From Casuarina equisetifolia (lineage: Eukaryota > Streptophyta > Magnoliopsida > Fagales > Casuarinaceae), in the NCBI GenBank assembly GCA_028551475.1, contig CM052358.1:15979938-16043937 (forward strand): DNA of 64,000 bases, read 5' to 3'. Below, piece by piece: positions 12,949 through 23,985 of the stretch (the first letter of the stretch is position 1; each line of letters opens with the position of its first letter). Made by a program: the position numbers and the translations under genes. A model generated the notes under the pieces. That model was not told where the DNA came from and did no database searches. It saw nothing but the letters and a program-made list of their open reading frames with translations.

Positions 12949-13400
12949 TGTTACAACGCTGAACCGCAGAACGGGTTAAGGGCCCTTCAAGAGCGTAATC
13001 AACCCACGCCTTGTGGCCTTTGCCTCGTCGACTGCCACCTATGGTGTTGAGTTCGAGAGGCAAAGTAAGAAAGAGAAAATGCGGGAGTATTTTACTACTG
13101 AAATGCGAAATTACAATCAAATTCAAGCTGCTCCACAATACAAAAGACGTCCCTATTTAAACTGTGCAGCCGAATCTTATTTCACAATATTACCCCTGGA
13201 ATCCCTTTATTTTTTCCCAGGTAATCTAACTGTTTTGCCCCGGGCCGTTTAAACAACTATCTGACTATCAGGATCGAGAACGTTCTTACTCGAGAATGTT
13301 CTCACCCATTAAGTCGAGAATGCCCCTTGCTAGCCACGTCTGCCCCTTTAACAGTTAGATGATCTGGGCACCTCATTAGCCTAGACGGCGGATGGTAACA
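12949..13400 (-). repeat. 5' LTR of the chromovirus
   Basis: 452 bp; on the plus strand it starts TGTTACAACG and ends GGATGGTAACA (TG...CA). It differs from the other LTR by about 19 substitutions and one 1-bp indel by my manual alignment. Two GAAnnTTC palindromes (13278-13285, 13294-13301) lie in the U3 part upstream of a TTTAAATA TATA-like stretch. Flanked on the right by TAATC. Confidence 0.95.
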
Positions 13401-13405
13401 TAATC

Positions 13406-14684
13406 TTTGTTTCCTTACCTGTTTTCCTTTTTTTTTTTTCACTTTCTTTGCTTCTACATCATTATTATTATTATTTTGAATCATTTTTCACCTATTTCGA
13501 TTTGCTTTGGTTGAATCTATTTCCTTCTATGTATTTGAATTTGTTCTCTAAATCAAACACCTTTCTTCCTAGTGTTCATTTTCTTTACTGCCAATAACCC
13601 AATTACAATTTTTATTTTAGGGATCTCTTTGAGGCATTTTATCAAACAAGTTGTAGGTGCCTCTTGTTTGTTCACTTTGCTTTGTTTCTACACCAACATT
13701 TTGTCCACCACCTTGCATGCCATTTCCCACTTCGTTTCTTGGTTAATTCTTGCTAATAAATGCAAGCAACAATGAAGATCAAGCATGAAAAAGGTCCATT
13801 TGTGCCCATCAGTGTACACCATGAGGTAGAGGCTACCATTCTTTGCCTAAAGTTTCCAAAGAACCTCTTATTATTGCATTTGTGCAACAAGGGGATCTTT
13901 TGTTTCTCCATCCTAGTGATGCAACTAAGGTATTAATTTTCATTAAAAAAAACAATCTAGATCCTATAATTTCACAGCTTCAAGTTGATATATAAAGATA
14001 GCCTTATTATAGGAGAACAAATTTAGACTCATTAATGGTTCTTTCCTAGATCTAAGCCCATATTCGCCCTCATAACCACAATGGGAAAGATGAAATAAAG
14101 TTGTTCTTTCATGGCTTCTAACATCTCTTTCACTAGGTCTTTACAATAAATTTACCCATGCAACTAGTGCCTAGATGTGTGGGCTTGTTTGAATAAAAAA
14201 ATTTCCAAGGTCAACAACTACGAAATCATCTCTATAAAAAAAGCAGTCATTCCCTATGTTCAAAGAATAGATTCAGTGGATGCCTACATGATGCATATGA
14301 AGCAGCTTTGGGATTAGCTTTTTGCCTACCTTTCAATTTGCCATGCCTTCAACTTCTACCTCATCGAACTTAAGGATTATCAAGATAAGGTGGTAATTGA
14401 GCCAATTTTTCATCCATTATTTCATCACGCTTTTGGCTTGGCCAACCTTATGTTTGCAAATTTGTCATCTCCATCCTATCCATTTCTGACAACAGAACAA
14501 CAACATATATTCCCTTTTTAGTCATCGAGTTCTACTACTTATCTTTACCTTGCTACTCCTATAAACACCAATTATAATTTTGGGTTATGAGATAGCATCT
14601 CACTCCTTAACTTTGGTCTCTTGTTCCTACCTTTCCATTTCTACAACTTGTTTGTCAAAGTTCCAAGCTTTAACGTAAAAAACA
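13406..14684. other. No clear gene; possible weak copia gag trace
   Basis: AT-rich sequence between the chromovirus and the decarboxylase fragment. Around 14170-14330 one plus-strand frame reads a broken stretch with VDAYMMHMKQLWD, reminiscent of the Gag segment of copia elements, but the match is weak. No promoter, RNA gene or intact ORF is supported. Confidence 0.3.
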
Positions 14685-15257
14685 ATGGATGAAGAGTTGA
14701 AGCCAATGATGATGAGTAACTTAGAGAGCATGCACACAAGATGGTGGATTTCATCACTGATTACTATAAAACCATTGAGAACTTTCCAATTCTTAGCCAA
14801 GTCAAGCCTAGTTATCTTCGTGAAATCTTACCAAATTCTACTCCTAACCACCCTAAGTCACTGGAAGATATATTTAATGATGTTCAAGCAAAGATATTAC
14901 TTGGGGTAACCCATTGGCAAAGTCTAAACTATTTCTCTTATTATCCCTTGAACAACAACATTGCCGGATTCTTAAGAGAAATGCTTAATTTTGGCCTTAA
15001 TATTATGGGTTTTAGTTGGATAACTTCTCCTACAACAACAAAGCTTGAAATGACGATTATGGATTGGCTTGCTAAATTGCTTAAACTACCAGAAGATTTC
15101 CTTTCAGCAGGAGGTGGTGGTGGAGTGATATAAGGTATTGCATGTGAAGTTGTTTTAGTTATGCTAGTTGCTACGCGTGACAAGATTTTAAGAAAATTTG
15201 ACAAAAATGCCTTGAAAAACTTATGTTTTATGCATCTAATCAAACATATTTTGCATA
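14685..15257 (+). pseudogene. Tyrosine/DOPA (aromatic L-amino acid) decarboxylase, 5' fragment
   Basis: The N-terminal third of a plant group II PLP decarboxylase, the family that makes tyramine or dopamine from tyrosine or DOPA. Recognisable in order: MVDFITDYYKTIENFP, SQVKPSYLREILP, SLEDIFNDVQAKILLGVTHW, FLREMLNFGLNIMGFSW and LKLPEDFLSAGGGGGVI, followed by GIACEVVLVMLVATRDKILR. Lesions: a frame change between MDEELKP...SMHTR and MVDFI near 14740; an in-frame TAA just after GGGGGVI (about 15131) where the family has Gln; and a second frame change before LMFYASNQTYFA, ending in TAA. About 190 of roughly 500 family residues remain, and the PLP lysine region is missing. Homology stops where the truncated copia LTR begins, so insertion or rearrangement removed the rest. 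Confidence 0.85.
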
Positions 15258-15640
15258 AATTTTTTTCATATGTTTATATGCAATATTGAACAACAAAGAA
15301 ATAAAAGGTGTGCAAATTATAATATCAATAAATGATATTATAAAGTAATTGATTTCCTTCATTCATTTATGAAGCAACTTCATATATGCATAAAAAGAAT
15401 ATCTTTTTGTTAATGGAAGTATTTTTCTTAAGAAAAATGATATTGGGTTTATTTTAGGTGAAAGCTACTTGAAGCTCATTTAAGGCCCGTAGGAAACAAG
15501 CCACATTAATGCGTGAAGCTCATTTAAAGCCAAAGCAAAGTAGGCTGATTAAGCCTTAGCCCAATTAAGAGATAAGTTGGATCAGAACCTATCTGTTGAA
15601 GCAACCTAACTAGAAATTATTTGGCCCAAGTCTAATAGCT
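15258..15640 (+). repeat. Left copia LTR, 5'-truncated (homologous part)
   Basis: Colinear with about 21945-22355: shared blocks include ataatatcaataaa, gaagcaacttcatatat, atctttttgttaatggaagt and cacattaatgcgtgaagctc. The LTR or leader continues to the right beyond the homologous part, because the right LTR is cut there; its end is not defined. Confidence 0.75.
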
Positions 15641-16611
15641 AGAACGGCACCGTTCAACTAAGTAGGAGACTATCTAACCAAGACTCTTGACTAAGATCAA
15701 GAAACCCTAGCCTATATTTTGTCTCTCGCACAACTCCTATCATTTTCTAAGCTACAATTCTCTAACTGGAAGTTTTAAGAAGGACTGATTCTCAAAATGG
15801 TTGATTAAGAGTAAGATTTGAAGTCTCTATTGTTGATTGATGGAAATCTTCTTACTCTCTAACGAAAAGAGCCTTGTGGTGATGTCAAGTTTAATAGTAA
15901 ACCCCAAAAGGCTTCAGGTATTTGGATTTCTTATAAAAGCTCTTCTTGATGGTTTTATAAGAGGCTTTTTGATCATATATTGGAGAGATTTTGAAGAATC
16001 TTTGAGAACTTATTCACTTACTACCATCTTGCTTCAATTTAATAATATTACCTAATCTAGGGTAACAATTGTTGATATTCATTGAAGATCATTTCTTTGT
16101 GATCAATCATACTCGTTTTTGCTCTTTTATATGCTAATTGATCTATACACATTATATGCACAAAAATAGAATTGTAAATTTGAAACCCTAACTTGACAAT
16201 ATTTAAGGGTTTCGTGATTAGAGCTTGGATTGACATTGTATATTTTCAATTAGCTCTTTGATAAGCATTATTCTTCTAACATCATATATCTTTGAGGAAA
16301 TGCTATTATACTAAGGCTGAGTTAACCTTATCTTTGTAATTGGTGACATGTGTAACTCATTAAGGAGGAGTTGGAAGTGTGAAGAGAGTTTTCTTCACCT
16401 TTGTTAGTAAAGAAGAATCCAACTAGTTGAGTTAGAGGAAAAAAAGGATGGAAGTCAGTGAAAAGGGCTGAATCACCATGAAAAATTTATTTGTCTTTCT
16501 TGCTATCTATGCTTACTTTGCAAATATTTGTTTGTCTATCTTTTGGTCACAATTGATATCTATTTATTGGAGTTAAATTAGGTCATTGTTCCATTGTCTT
16601 TTAGAAAACCA

Positions 16612-17650
16612 ATGGTTGTAGCAAAGAGTGAAGTTGTCATGGGGTTTAACAAACCACCTTTGTTTAATGGAATAAATTATAGACATTGGAAAGAACTAAT
16701 ACAAGTGTTCATCATTAGTCAACCCAAAAGCTTAATAGGCTATTAGGAAGGGTATTGTGTTACCTAAAACTGATAAGTGGAGTAAAAATGAAGCTGAAGT
16801 CATGGGATTGAATGCTAAGGCTATGAACATGATATGTAATGGTCTAAAAGCTCATGAGTTTAATAAAGTATCCTCTTGCAACACCAATAAGGAAATATAG
16901 GACAAACTAGAGATCATATATGAAGGTATTAAAAAGGTCAAGTCTTCTAAAGTTACTATGCTTACACATGATTATGAATTGTTTGTCATTCTAAAAATGT
17001 TAGTGAAATGTTTCATAGATTTACTATAATAGTTTCCAAACTTAAATTGCTAGGAAAGACTTACACAAATGAGGAAATGGTTAAGAAAATACTAGTTTCT
17101 TTACTTGAAAGTTGGGATCCTAAAAAGATGGCTATAGAAGAAACACATGAGTTAGAAAAGTTGACTTTAGATGATTTATTATGATCACTAAAAACTCAAG
17201 AAATGCAATTAATGAGAAGGAAGAAAGAAAAGTAAAATAAGAAGTCACTTATTCTAAAAGTAGAAGTAGAAAAGATTGATGAGATAGAACTTGAAAATGA
17301 TGAAATTGCCTTAATAGCTAGAAGATTCAAAAAGTTTCTTAGGAAAGGTCTAAACAAGAATGTAAGTCAATCTAAGAGAAAAGAGATAAATGAACCTAGG
17401 GAGATTCTATACTATGAGTGTAGGAAATTTGGATATACTAAGGCTGAGTGTCCTTTTATTAAAAAGAAGAATAAAAAGAAAGCAATGATTGCTACTTGGG
17501 ATGATGAAAGCTCTTCATCAGATGAGGAAGAACAAGAGGAAATTGCACACTTATGCTTGACTGGAAAAGTAACCATAGAAGAGGAACTTGAGATAAGTGA
17601 TATTAAACTTTAAGATAATACATATTGTGATATAGAAACTACCTTTTTAA
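16612..17650 (+). pseudogene. Copia gag (disrupted)
   Basis: Starts with ATG and MGFNKPPLFNGINYRHWKEL, the usual N-terminal theme of copia Gag, then breaks into several frames. The knuckle near 17410 reads YYECRKFGYTKAECP; the first Cys and the His of CCHC are both Tyr, so it would not bind zinc as the family does. It is followed by ATWDDESSSSDEEEQEEIA. Confidence 0.75.
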
Positions 17651-18129
17651 CTTAGTTGAATATACAAACAAAATGAAAGATAAATACAAGAAACTAAAAG
17701 CAAAATATAAGTTGTTAAAAAAAAAATCAATGCATGATAAAGATGTTTATGTGGATTTAGTGTGTGAATATGAAAATCATAATGCATCTAAGAATGTATA
17801 TGTAAAATTTAATGCATAATTTGTAGATAAATGCATGCTTGGAATCAAGGTACAAACATGATGACATTACTGAACATGTTTACTTTCTAATATAGCAAAT
17901 CTTAATATGAAAATTTCTAAATTAGAAAAAGAAAAACATGAAATTCAATTAAAGCTTGATGATACCACCTTGATGCTAGATAAATTTGCAAAAGGTAGCA
18001 TTTTGTTGGATAAAATGTAGCAATCACAAAAAGGCATATATGATAAAGCTAGAATAGGATATAACTCAAGTGAAAACTCGAAGTCTTTCACTAATTTCCT
18101 TAAAAAGAAAAGCCACACATTTCCACTGC

Positions 18130-21100
18130 ATAATGAATGCTTATATTGCAAATATGTTGGTCATTCTTTTGTTACATGTCCTATTAGACTTAGAAAATTA
18201 TTTAAGATAAAGAAAGTTTGGATACCCAAAACTTTCAATAGCATGATTTCAACTAACATCCATGGACCTCTCTAAAAAAAAGGTACCAAACACTTCAACA
18301 AATGTTTTTATCTCTGTAGGTTTTAAGTGCAAAGATAAACAAGATGGATTACAAGAATTTATGGATTTTGGATAGCAGTTGTTCCTAACATATGATTGGG
18401 ACGATGGAGCTTTTCTCAACACTTAAGTTGAGGTTTGGAGGCACTATGTCTTTTGGAGATAACTCTAAAGGAAGAATCAAGGGTATAGACACCATAGGTA
18501 ATCTGAAAACCCTTCTTATATCTGATGTGTTGTGTATTAATGAGTTGAAGTTTAACTTGTTGAGCATAAGTTAATTATGTGATAATGATTTCAAAATTAG
18601 ATTTGGAAAAGAACTTTTTCTTGTTGAAAATGTTGAAAACAATGTGAGAATTCTTGGAAAAAGAAAAGACAACATCTATGTGCTTGATCTTAATGACTTA
18701 ACCTCTAAACAAACATGCTTAATTGTAAATAAGAATGTTGATGCTTGGCTATGGCATAGGAAACTTGGACATGTTGGTCTAGGTTTAATAGAAAAACTAT
18801 CCAAAAATAATTTGGTTAAAGGTATGCCCACTTTTAACTTTGATAAGAAGAAATTATATGAGGCACGTGTAAAGGGTAAGCATAATTAGAATAGCTTTAA
18901 ATCGAAGTTGAAAATGTCTACTTCAAGATCATTAGAATTGCTTCATATGGATCTATTAAGTCCATTGATAACAACTACCTTAAGTGGTAAATATTATGCT
19001 TTGGTTATAGTAGATGATTACACAAGATATACATGGATATATTTACTTGCTAAGAAAGATGAAGCGTTTGAGAAGTTTGTTGATTTCCCAAAACTAGTAC
19101 AAAATGAAAAAGGTCTATTTATCACTAAGATTAAGACCGATCATGGTGGTGAATTTGAAAATCACCTTTTTGAGAAATTATGCTCCAAGAATGGTATTTC
19201 TCACAACTTTTCTGAACCTAAGATATCACAACAAAATGGTGTTGTAGAAAGGAAAAATAGAACATTTCAAGAAATGGCTAGAACCATGATGTGTGAGTAT
19301 AACCTTCCTAAACATTTTTGGGGAGAAGCTGTTAGCATAACTTGTTATATCTCAAACCGAGCTTTTTTAAGACCAATCTTGAAAAAGACTTTGTTTGAAT
19401 TGTTCTTTGGCAAGAAACTGAATATATCATATTTTCATGTGTTTGGTAGCAAATGTTTTGTCTTGACCAATAGGAAAGAGTCACTTGGTAAGCTAGACTC
19501 TAAGAATGATGAGGCTATATTTCTCAGTTACTCTCATACAAGCAAAACATATAGAGTTTTTAATAAGAGAACTTTAGTAATAGAGGAATCTATTCATGTT
19601 AGGTTTAAAAATGATTGTCATAGACAGTGAAACTAATCCACGTTTGAATGAACAAGGACTTAGTGAGAAACATGTAGCTATAATTAAGGGGGAGTCAAGA
19701 GACTTCTCATTCCTTAGAGTTAGAGAAAAGGTAGATCAATAACACATTTTAGGAGATATCACTCAAAGAGTGAGTACATGTTTAAGGCATCACAATGCTT
19801 ATGAACATCAAGACTTTTTATCTCAAGTAAAGCCAAAGATGGTGGATGAGGCACTTGGAGATGAATAATGGCTTCTTGCTATGTAGGAAGAATTAAACTA
19901 GTTTGAAAAAAGCAAAGTTTGAAACTTAGTTCTTAGACTGGAAAATCATCTAGTGATTGGCACAAAATGGGTATGTAGAAATAAGTTAGATGAAAATGGA
20001 ATAATTACTAGGAACAAGGCTAGATTAGTAGCACAAGGATATAGTTAAGAAAAGGGAATTGAGTATGATGAAACATTTGCACTAGTAGCTAAATTAGAAG
20101 CAATCTAAATACTTTTGGCTTTTGCTTATTGTATGATTTCACTCTCTATCAAATAGATGTGAATAGTGCATTTTTAAATGGTGTGATCAAGGAAGAAGTA
20201 TATGTAAAACAACCATTCAGGTTTGAAGATCCCATCTATCTTAATAATGTATATAAGCTTTTAAAGCTTTATATGGACTAAAACAAACCCCACGAGCTTA
20301 GTATGATAAACTAAGCAACTTTTTGTTTAGTGCATATTCTAGGAAAGGAAATGTAGATACCACCTTGTTTATCAAAACTAAAGGAAAAGATATCTTGATT
20401 GTTCAAATTTATGGTGATGATATTGTGTTTAGTTCTACAAATCATGCTTTATGTGGAAATTTTGCCAACTCTATGTAATAGGAATTTGAGATAAGTATGA
20501 TGGATGAATTAACATACTTTCTAAGTTTGCAAATTAAACAAACTAGTAAAGGAACCTACTCAAAAAATACAAGGTGCATGACTCTAAACCAATAAACACT
20601 CTTATGAGCACAACCGCATCTTTATCACATGATAAATATAGGGTTAGTGTTGATTCAAAACTCTATAGAGAAATGATTGGTTCTTTGTTGTATTTGACTA
20701 CTTCTTGGCCTGATATCATGTTCAGTGTATGTTTATGTGCTAGATATCAATCTAATCCAAAAGAACAATACTTAATTGCTTTTAAAAGAATATTTAGATA
20801 CTTAAAAGACACAGTTAATCTAAGAATTTGGTATTTTAGAAATACAAATCTTAATCTACATGCTTTTAGTGATTTTGATTATATTGGTTGTAAAATAAAT
20901 AGGAAAAGCACAAGTGATGCTTGCCACTTTCTTGGGAATATGCTTATTTCTTAGTACTTTAAGAAGCAAAATAGTATAGCATATCCTTTATTAAGGTTGA
21001 ATATATTGCTACTACTAGCTGTTGTACTCAAATCCTATGGATGAAACAACAATTAGAAGACTATGGCATTTATTCTTTAAATGTTTCATTAAAATGTGAT

Positions 21101-21395
21101 AACACTAGTGCTATAAATTTAACAAGGAATCCTATATAGCATTCTAAAACCAAGCATATTGAAGTTTGACATCACTTCATCAAATATCATGTGCAAAAAA
21201 AATGATATTATACTTGAATTTATACTCACTTATCAAAAATTGGCTAACATTTTTACCAAGCCACTAGATAGAGACATATTTTATACTCTCCAAAGAAAGC
21301 TTGGCATGTCTTTACTTGAATATGTTTATCAAATTCTTTTTATCTCTATACTATGCTCTGTTATACTCTACTCTATTGTATCTTTTTATTTTTAG
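18130..21395 (+). pseudogene. Copia pol: protease, integrase, reverse transcriptase, RNase H (disrupted)
   Basis: A knuckle near 18140 keeps CCHC spacing (CLYCKYVGHSFVTC). The protease reads WILDSSCS then a stop, then HMIGTMELFS; the active-site Gly of DSG is Ser. GAG-pre-integrase WLWHRKLGHVGLGLIEKL is at about 18747. The integrase core keeps VDDYTRYTW, TDHGGEFEN and NGVVERKNRTFQEMA (D,D,E all present) within an open frame 18908-19630. Reverse transcriptase keeps WVCRNKLDENGIITRNKARL and YGDDIVF (20410-20430; most copia have YVDD) but has many stops. RNase H reads from HDSKPINTLMS (20575) to about 20954, with its tail near 21160-21300. Confidence 0.85.
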
Positions 21396-21861
21396 CCCAA
21401 GTACTTACCATGAAGGGGAGCATTGTACATTCGAATTTGCTCATTAAGTCAACAATATGCACTCCTTCTTAGCTCTTCTTCTTGTTGTTATTTCTTTTAT
21501 CACTTTACTTCTGCAAATGCATGCTTTTTTTGCTTATGACAAAAAAAGGGAGAGAGAGAGCATTTAGCACATGAATGAATGTTCCATTTTTGACTTATAG
21601 TGTAGAAAGTGGATAACTCTCCAGCACCTTTAATGTATACTTTTTATATGATGTTTAAAAAAACAAAGCATATATCTCTTGATTGATGATAACTCTTTCC
21701 ATGATGATTGTCATGATGGAAAACATATTATTGATTGCTATATACATTAGTTGCATGGTTGAACATGAACATGAACATGTTATATCTAGAATGTAAGTCA
21801 TGAGCATTTGATTGATGACATGTGCTATCATATGCTTAAACTTCGTAAATTTTGTCATCAT

Positions 21862-22355
21862 AAAAAAAGGGGAGATTGTTGGAAAAATGTGTGTTTTATT
21901 ATGACAAACTTTTGATTGTATATAATATTTTTAAAAATATTTTTTATATGTTTATGTACAATATTGAACATCATGGAAGTAAAAGGTATATAAATTATAA
22001 TATCAATAAATTATATTATAAAGTAATTAGGTTCCTACATTCCTTTATGATGCAACTTCATATATGTTCAAAAAGAGTATCTTTTTGTTAATGGAAGTAT
22101 TTTTCTTAAGAAAAATGATGCTAAGTTTACTTTAGGTGCAAGCTATGTTATTGCTCTTTAAGTGATTGTTCTAGTTTCTGATTGTAATTACATATACCTA
22201 GGGCTCAGTTAAGGCCCATAGGAAGCATGCCACATTGATGCGTGAAGCTCATTTAAAGCTTATGCAAAGCATGCTAATTAAGCCCTAGCCCAACTAAGAG
22301 ATGAGCTAGATCAGAACCTAGTCTATTAAAGCAACTTGACTGGAAATTATCTACC
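21862..22355 (+). repeat. Polypurine tract and right copia LTR, 3'-truncated
   Basis: aaaaaaaggggaga at 21862-21875 is a polypurine tract, followed by the LTR start TGTTGGAAAAATG at 21877. The LTR matches 15258-15640 until about 22350, after which the homology stops abruptly at the purine-rich tract. Confidence 0.8.
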
Positions 22356-22369
22356 ATGGTTGGAAAAGT

Positions 22370-22865
22370 GGGGAAGTAGGGTTTCAAAAATTTGAGAATT
22401 TAAGGGACTGGAAATTTGGGAATTAGGAAATTTGGGGTTGGGGAAATTTGGGAATTTAGGGATTTGAAATTGAAAATTTGGAAATTGGGTAAAAAAGTAA
22501 AATGTCTAGGGTGATAGGGGTAATTATGGGAGAGAAGGGAATTGTGTGAATAGGAAAAGGACAAAGGATAAGAAGGGAAAATAGAATATGGTGGCAAGGA
22601 TAAGTTTGGTATGAAAAAGACAAAGGGGAGTGAGGGAATCCAAAAAGAAAGAAAGGGCTAAGGAGGTTGCGGGGATGATTGTGGGTTGAAAGAAACAAAA
22701 GAAAGTGAGAGAATCTAAAAGAAAGAAAAGGGTGAAAGAGGTTACGAGGATGACTGTGGGATAATGGTGTAACACCAATGAGAAAGGAAAGTGATCCAAA
22801 CTTGACACAAACTAGTGAGGAAAAAATAGTGAAAGTAGGATTGGGGTCTTAAGAAAGAATGGTGA
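22370..22865 (+). repeat. Purine-rich low-complexity tract with a roughly 78-bp tandem unit
   Basis: About 500 bp with strong strand asymmetry, the plus strand being mostly A and G. The first part is built on tttgggaattaggaaattt-like blocks. Around 22608-22765 a unit of about 78 bp (gtgagggaatccaaaaagaa ... gatgattgtgggttga) occurs at least twice. The minus-strand ORFs here, rich in Pro/Ser/Phe/Leu, are a by-product of this composition. Confidence 0.6.
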
Positions 22866-23300
22866 TTGATACCATGTAAGAAAAGGAGAGGCTATGAGTC
22901 AAGTGAGATGAATGTTTCTATTATTTTACTATTTTGTTACAATTGCTTTACATATATTTATAGGAGAACAGACCTAGTCAAGGAAAGCAAGATAAATATT
23001 TACAACAAATATAATGATATTAAGTCTAATTATAGGCATCAATATGGTGATGTGTTTGGTGTGGCAGCTATTCGTTAACAACAAGACATGTGGAAGTACA
23101 CGTATCAAAAGTGCCTTGTTGTTAAAATACTACAATAGAATTTGTTATAAGATAACTAATCCAACATAATTTTCATATTTATATTATAAAGATCACATAC
23201 TTTAGTTTTACAAGTTAGATTCATTGAAAAATAATATTATTGATAACACCGAGGATAACAAAATATAATATCTTCACAATACGTGCTAGTTCAGATAAAT
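22866..23300. other. Intergenic, nothing recognised
   Basis: AT-rich sequence with no supported ORF, RNA gene or element ends. Confidence 0.4.
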
Positions 23301-23314
23301 TTTGTGTGCTTTGG

Positions 23315-23389
23315 TTCTTTGTAGTTACGTAAAAGGTATAAGGGAGTTTTATTTAACTCCCTTCATAACTTTTATGTAACTACAAAGAA
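23315..23389. repeat. Long near-perfect hairpin
   Basis: Left arm 23315-23348 and right arm 23355-23389 pair almost completely: two mismatches and one single-base bulge over about 34 bp, around a 6-nt loop (ttattt). Arms start ttctttgtagttac and end gtaactacaaagaa. It could be a small foldback transposon remnant or a transcribed hairpin; no conserved miRNA sequence is recognised. Confidence 0.6.
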
Positions 23390-23669
23390 AAAAGTAGGAA
23401 GATATCTTTTTACAAAATATTAAACACAAAGACCTAATCTTTTCAGATTTTTTTTCAATAAGTTTATTGTAAGATACAGTTCATTTTGGCAAGACGTGAA
23501 AAGATCAAGTATTATTACAACATGTATGTGTAATTTCCCTTCATAATTATACGTTAGATTAATAAGCCCAGATTTCAAATTCTATATGATTATAACACTG
23601 ATAATATTTTCTGACCATTACAATGCGTGTATGTTAGTGGTTCTGATACCCTGCGATATCACGGTGTAC

Positions 23670-23715
23670 AAATATATATATACATATACATATATGTATA
23701 TGTATATATATATTT
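23670..23715. repeat. 46-bp perfect AT palindrome
   Basis: Alternating TA sequence interrupted symmetrically by C/G: every base from 23670 to 23715 pairs with its mirror position around the centre CATATATG (23689-23696). It could extrude a cruciform. Confidence 0.8.
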
Positions 23716-23786
23716 TTTCTTGGAAAGGGACCCGACAGGTGGCAAAAGACCAAATGATTCTTTGTCGCTTGCAATCATCCGGCGAC

Positions 23787-23985
23787 AAATGCAGAACAAA
23801 ATACGTCTTCTTCTAACAAAAATTACATAGAAATCTTTTTATCTCTCTGTTGATCTCACTCCGATGTAATTTTGGTTACATTATAAATGCAGAACAAGAT
23901 ATGTCTTCTCCTAACAAAAATTACATAGAAATCTTTTTATCTCTCTGTTGATCTCACTCTGATGTACTATTTTGGTTACATTATA
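23787..23985. repeat. 98-bp tandem duplication
   Basis: Two adjacent copies (from 23787 and from 23885), both starting aaatgcagaacaa and ending ggttacattata, with only a few substitutions and a short indel near the end. Non-coding. Confidence 0.85.

Larger units (their letters stand above)
7891..13400 (-). mobile_element. Ty3/gypsy chromovirus, complete ends, coding region broken
   Basis: A 5.5-kb LTR retrotransposon on the minus strand. Both LTRs are present (7891-8343 and 12949-13400), and the flanks carry the 5-bp target duplication TAATC (7886-7890 and 13401-13405). Inside, in element order: gag, protease, reverse transcriptase, RNase H, integrase with a GPY module, and a chromodomain. 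That order and the C-terminal chromodomain define a chromovirus. Next to the 5' LTR the minus strand reads TGGTATCGGTGTC, an altered initiator-Met tRNA primer site. The coding sequence is split by several stops and frame changes, so the copy is non-autonomous. It lies about 1.2 kb upstream of copy A. Confidence 0.95.
15250..22355 (+). mobile_element. Degraded Ty1/copia retrotransposon with truncated LTRs
   Basis: Plus-strand element in copia order: gag (about 16612-17620), a second zinc-knuckle region (about 18100-18230), protease (about 18340), GAG-pre-integrase and integrase (18644-19630), reverse transcriptase (about 19930-20530), RNase H (20574-21300), polypurine tract (21862-21875) and 3' LTR (from 21877). 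The left LTR lacks its first roughly 70 bp and the right LTR is cut at about 22350, so ends and target duplication cannot be read. Frames contain many stops; this is a fossil. The acidic DDESSSSDEEEQEEIA stretch after the knuckle is typical of SIRE/TORK-like copia Gags. Confidence 0.9.

Noticed and set aside
7891-13400. Endogenous pararetrovirus (caulimovirid)
   Set aside because: LTRs, a target duplication, an integrase and a chromodomain are present, and no movement protein is seen; this is a Ty3/gypsy chromovirus.
22400-22808. Minus-strand ORFs rich in Pro, Ser, Phe and Leu
   Set aside because: They are the complement of a purine-rich low-complexity tract. Overlapping frames all stay open for the same compositional reason, and there is no domain or gene structure.
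23586-23830. Two overlapping plus-strand ORFs across the TA palindrome
   Set aside because: They consist of Tyr/Ile/Met runs translated from (TA)n and continue into a non-coding tandem duplication.
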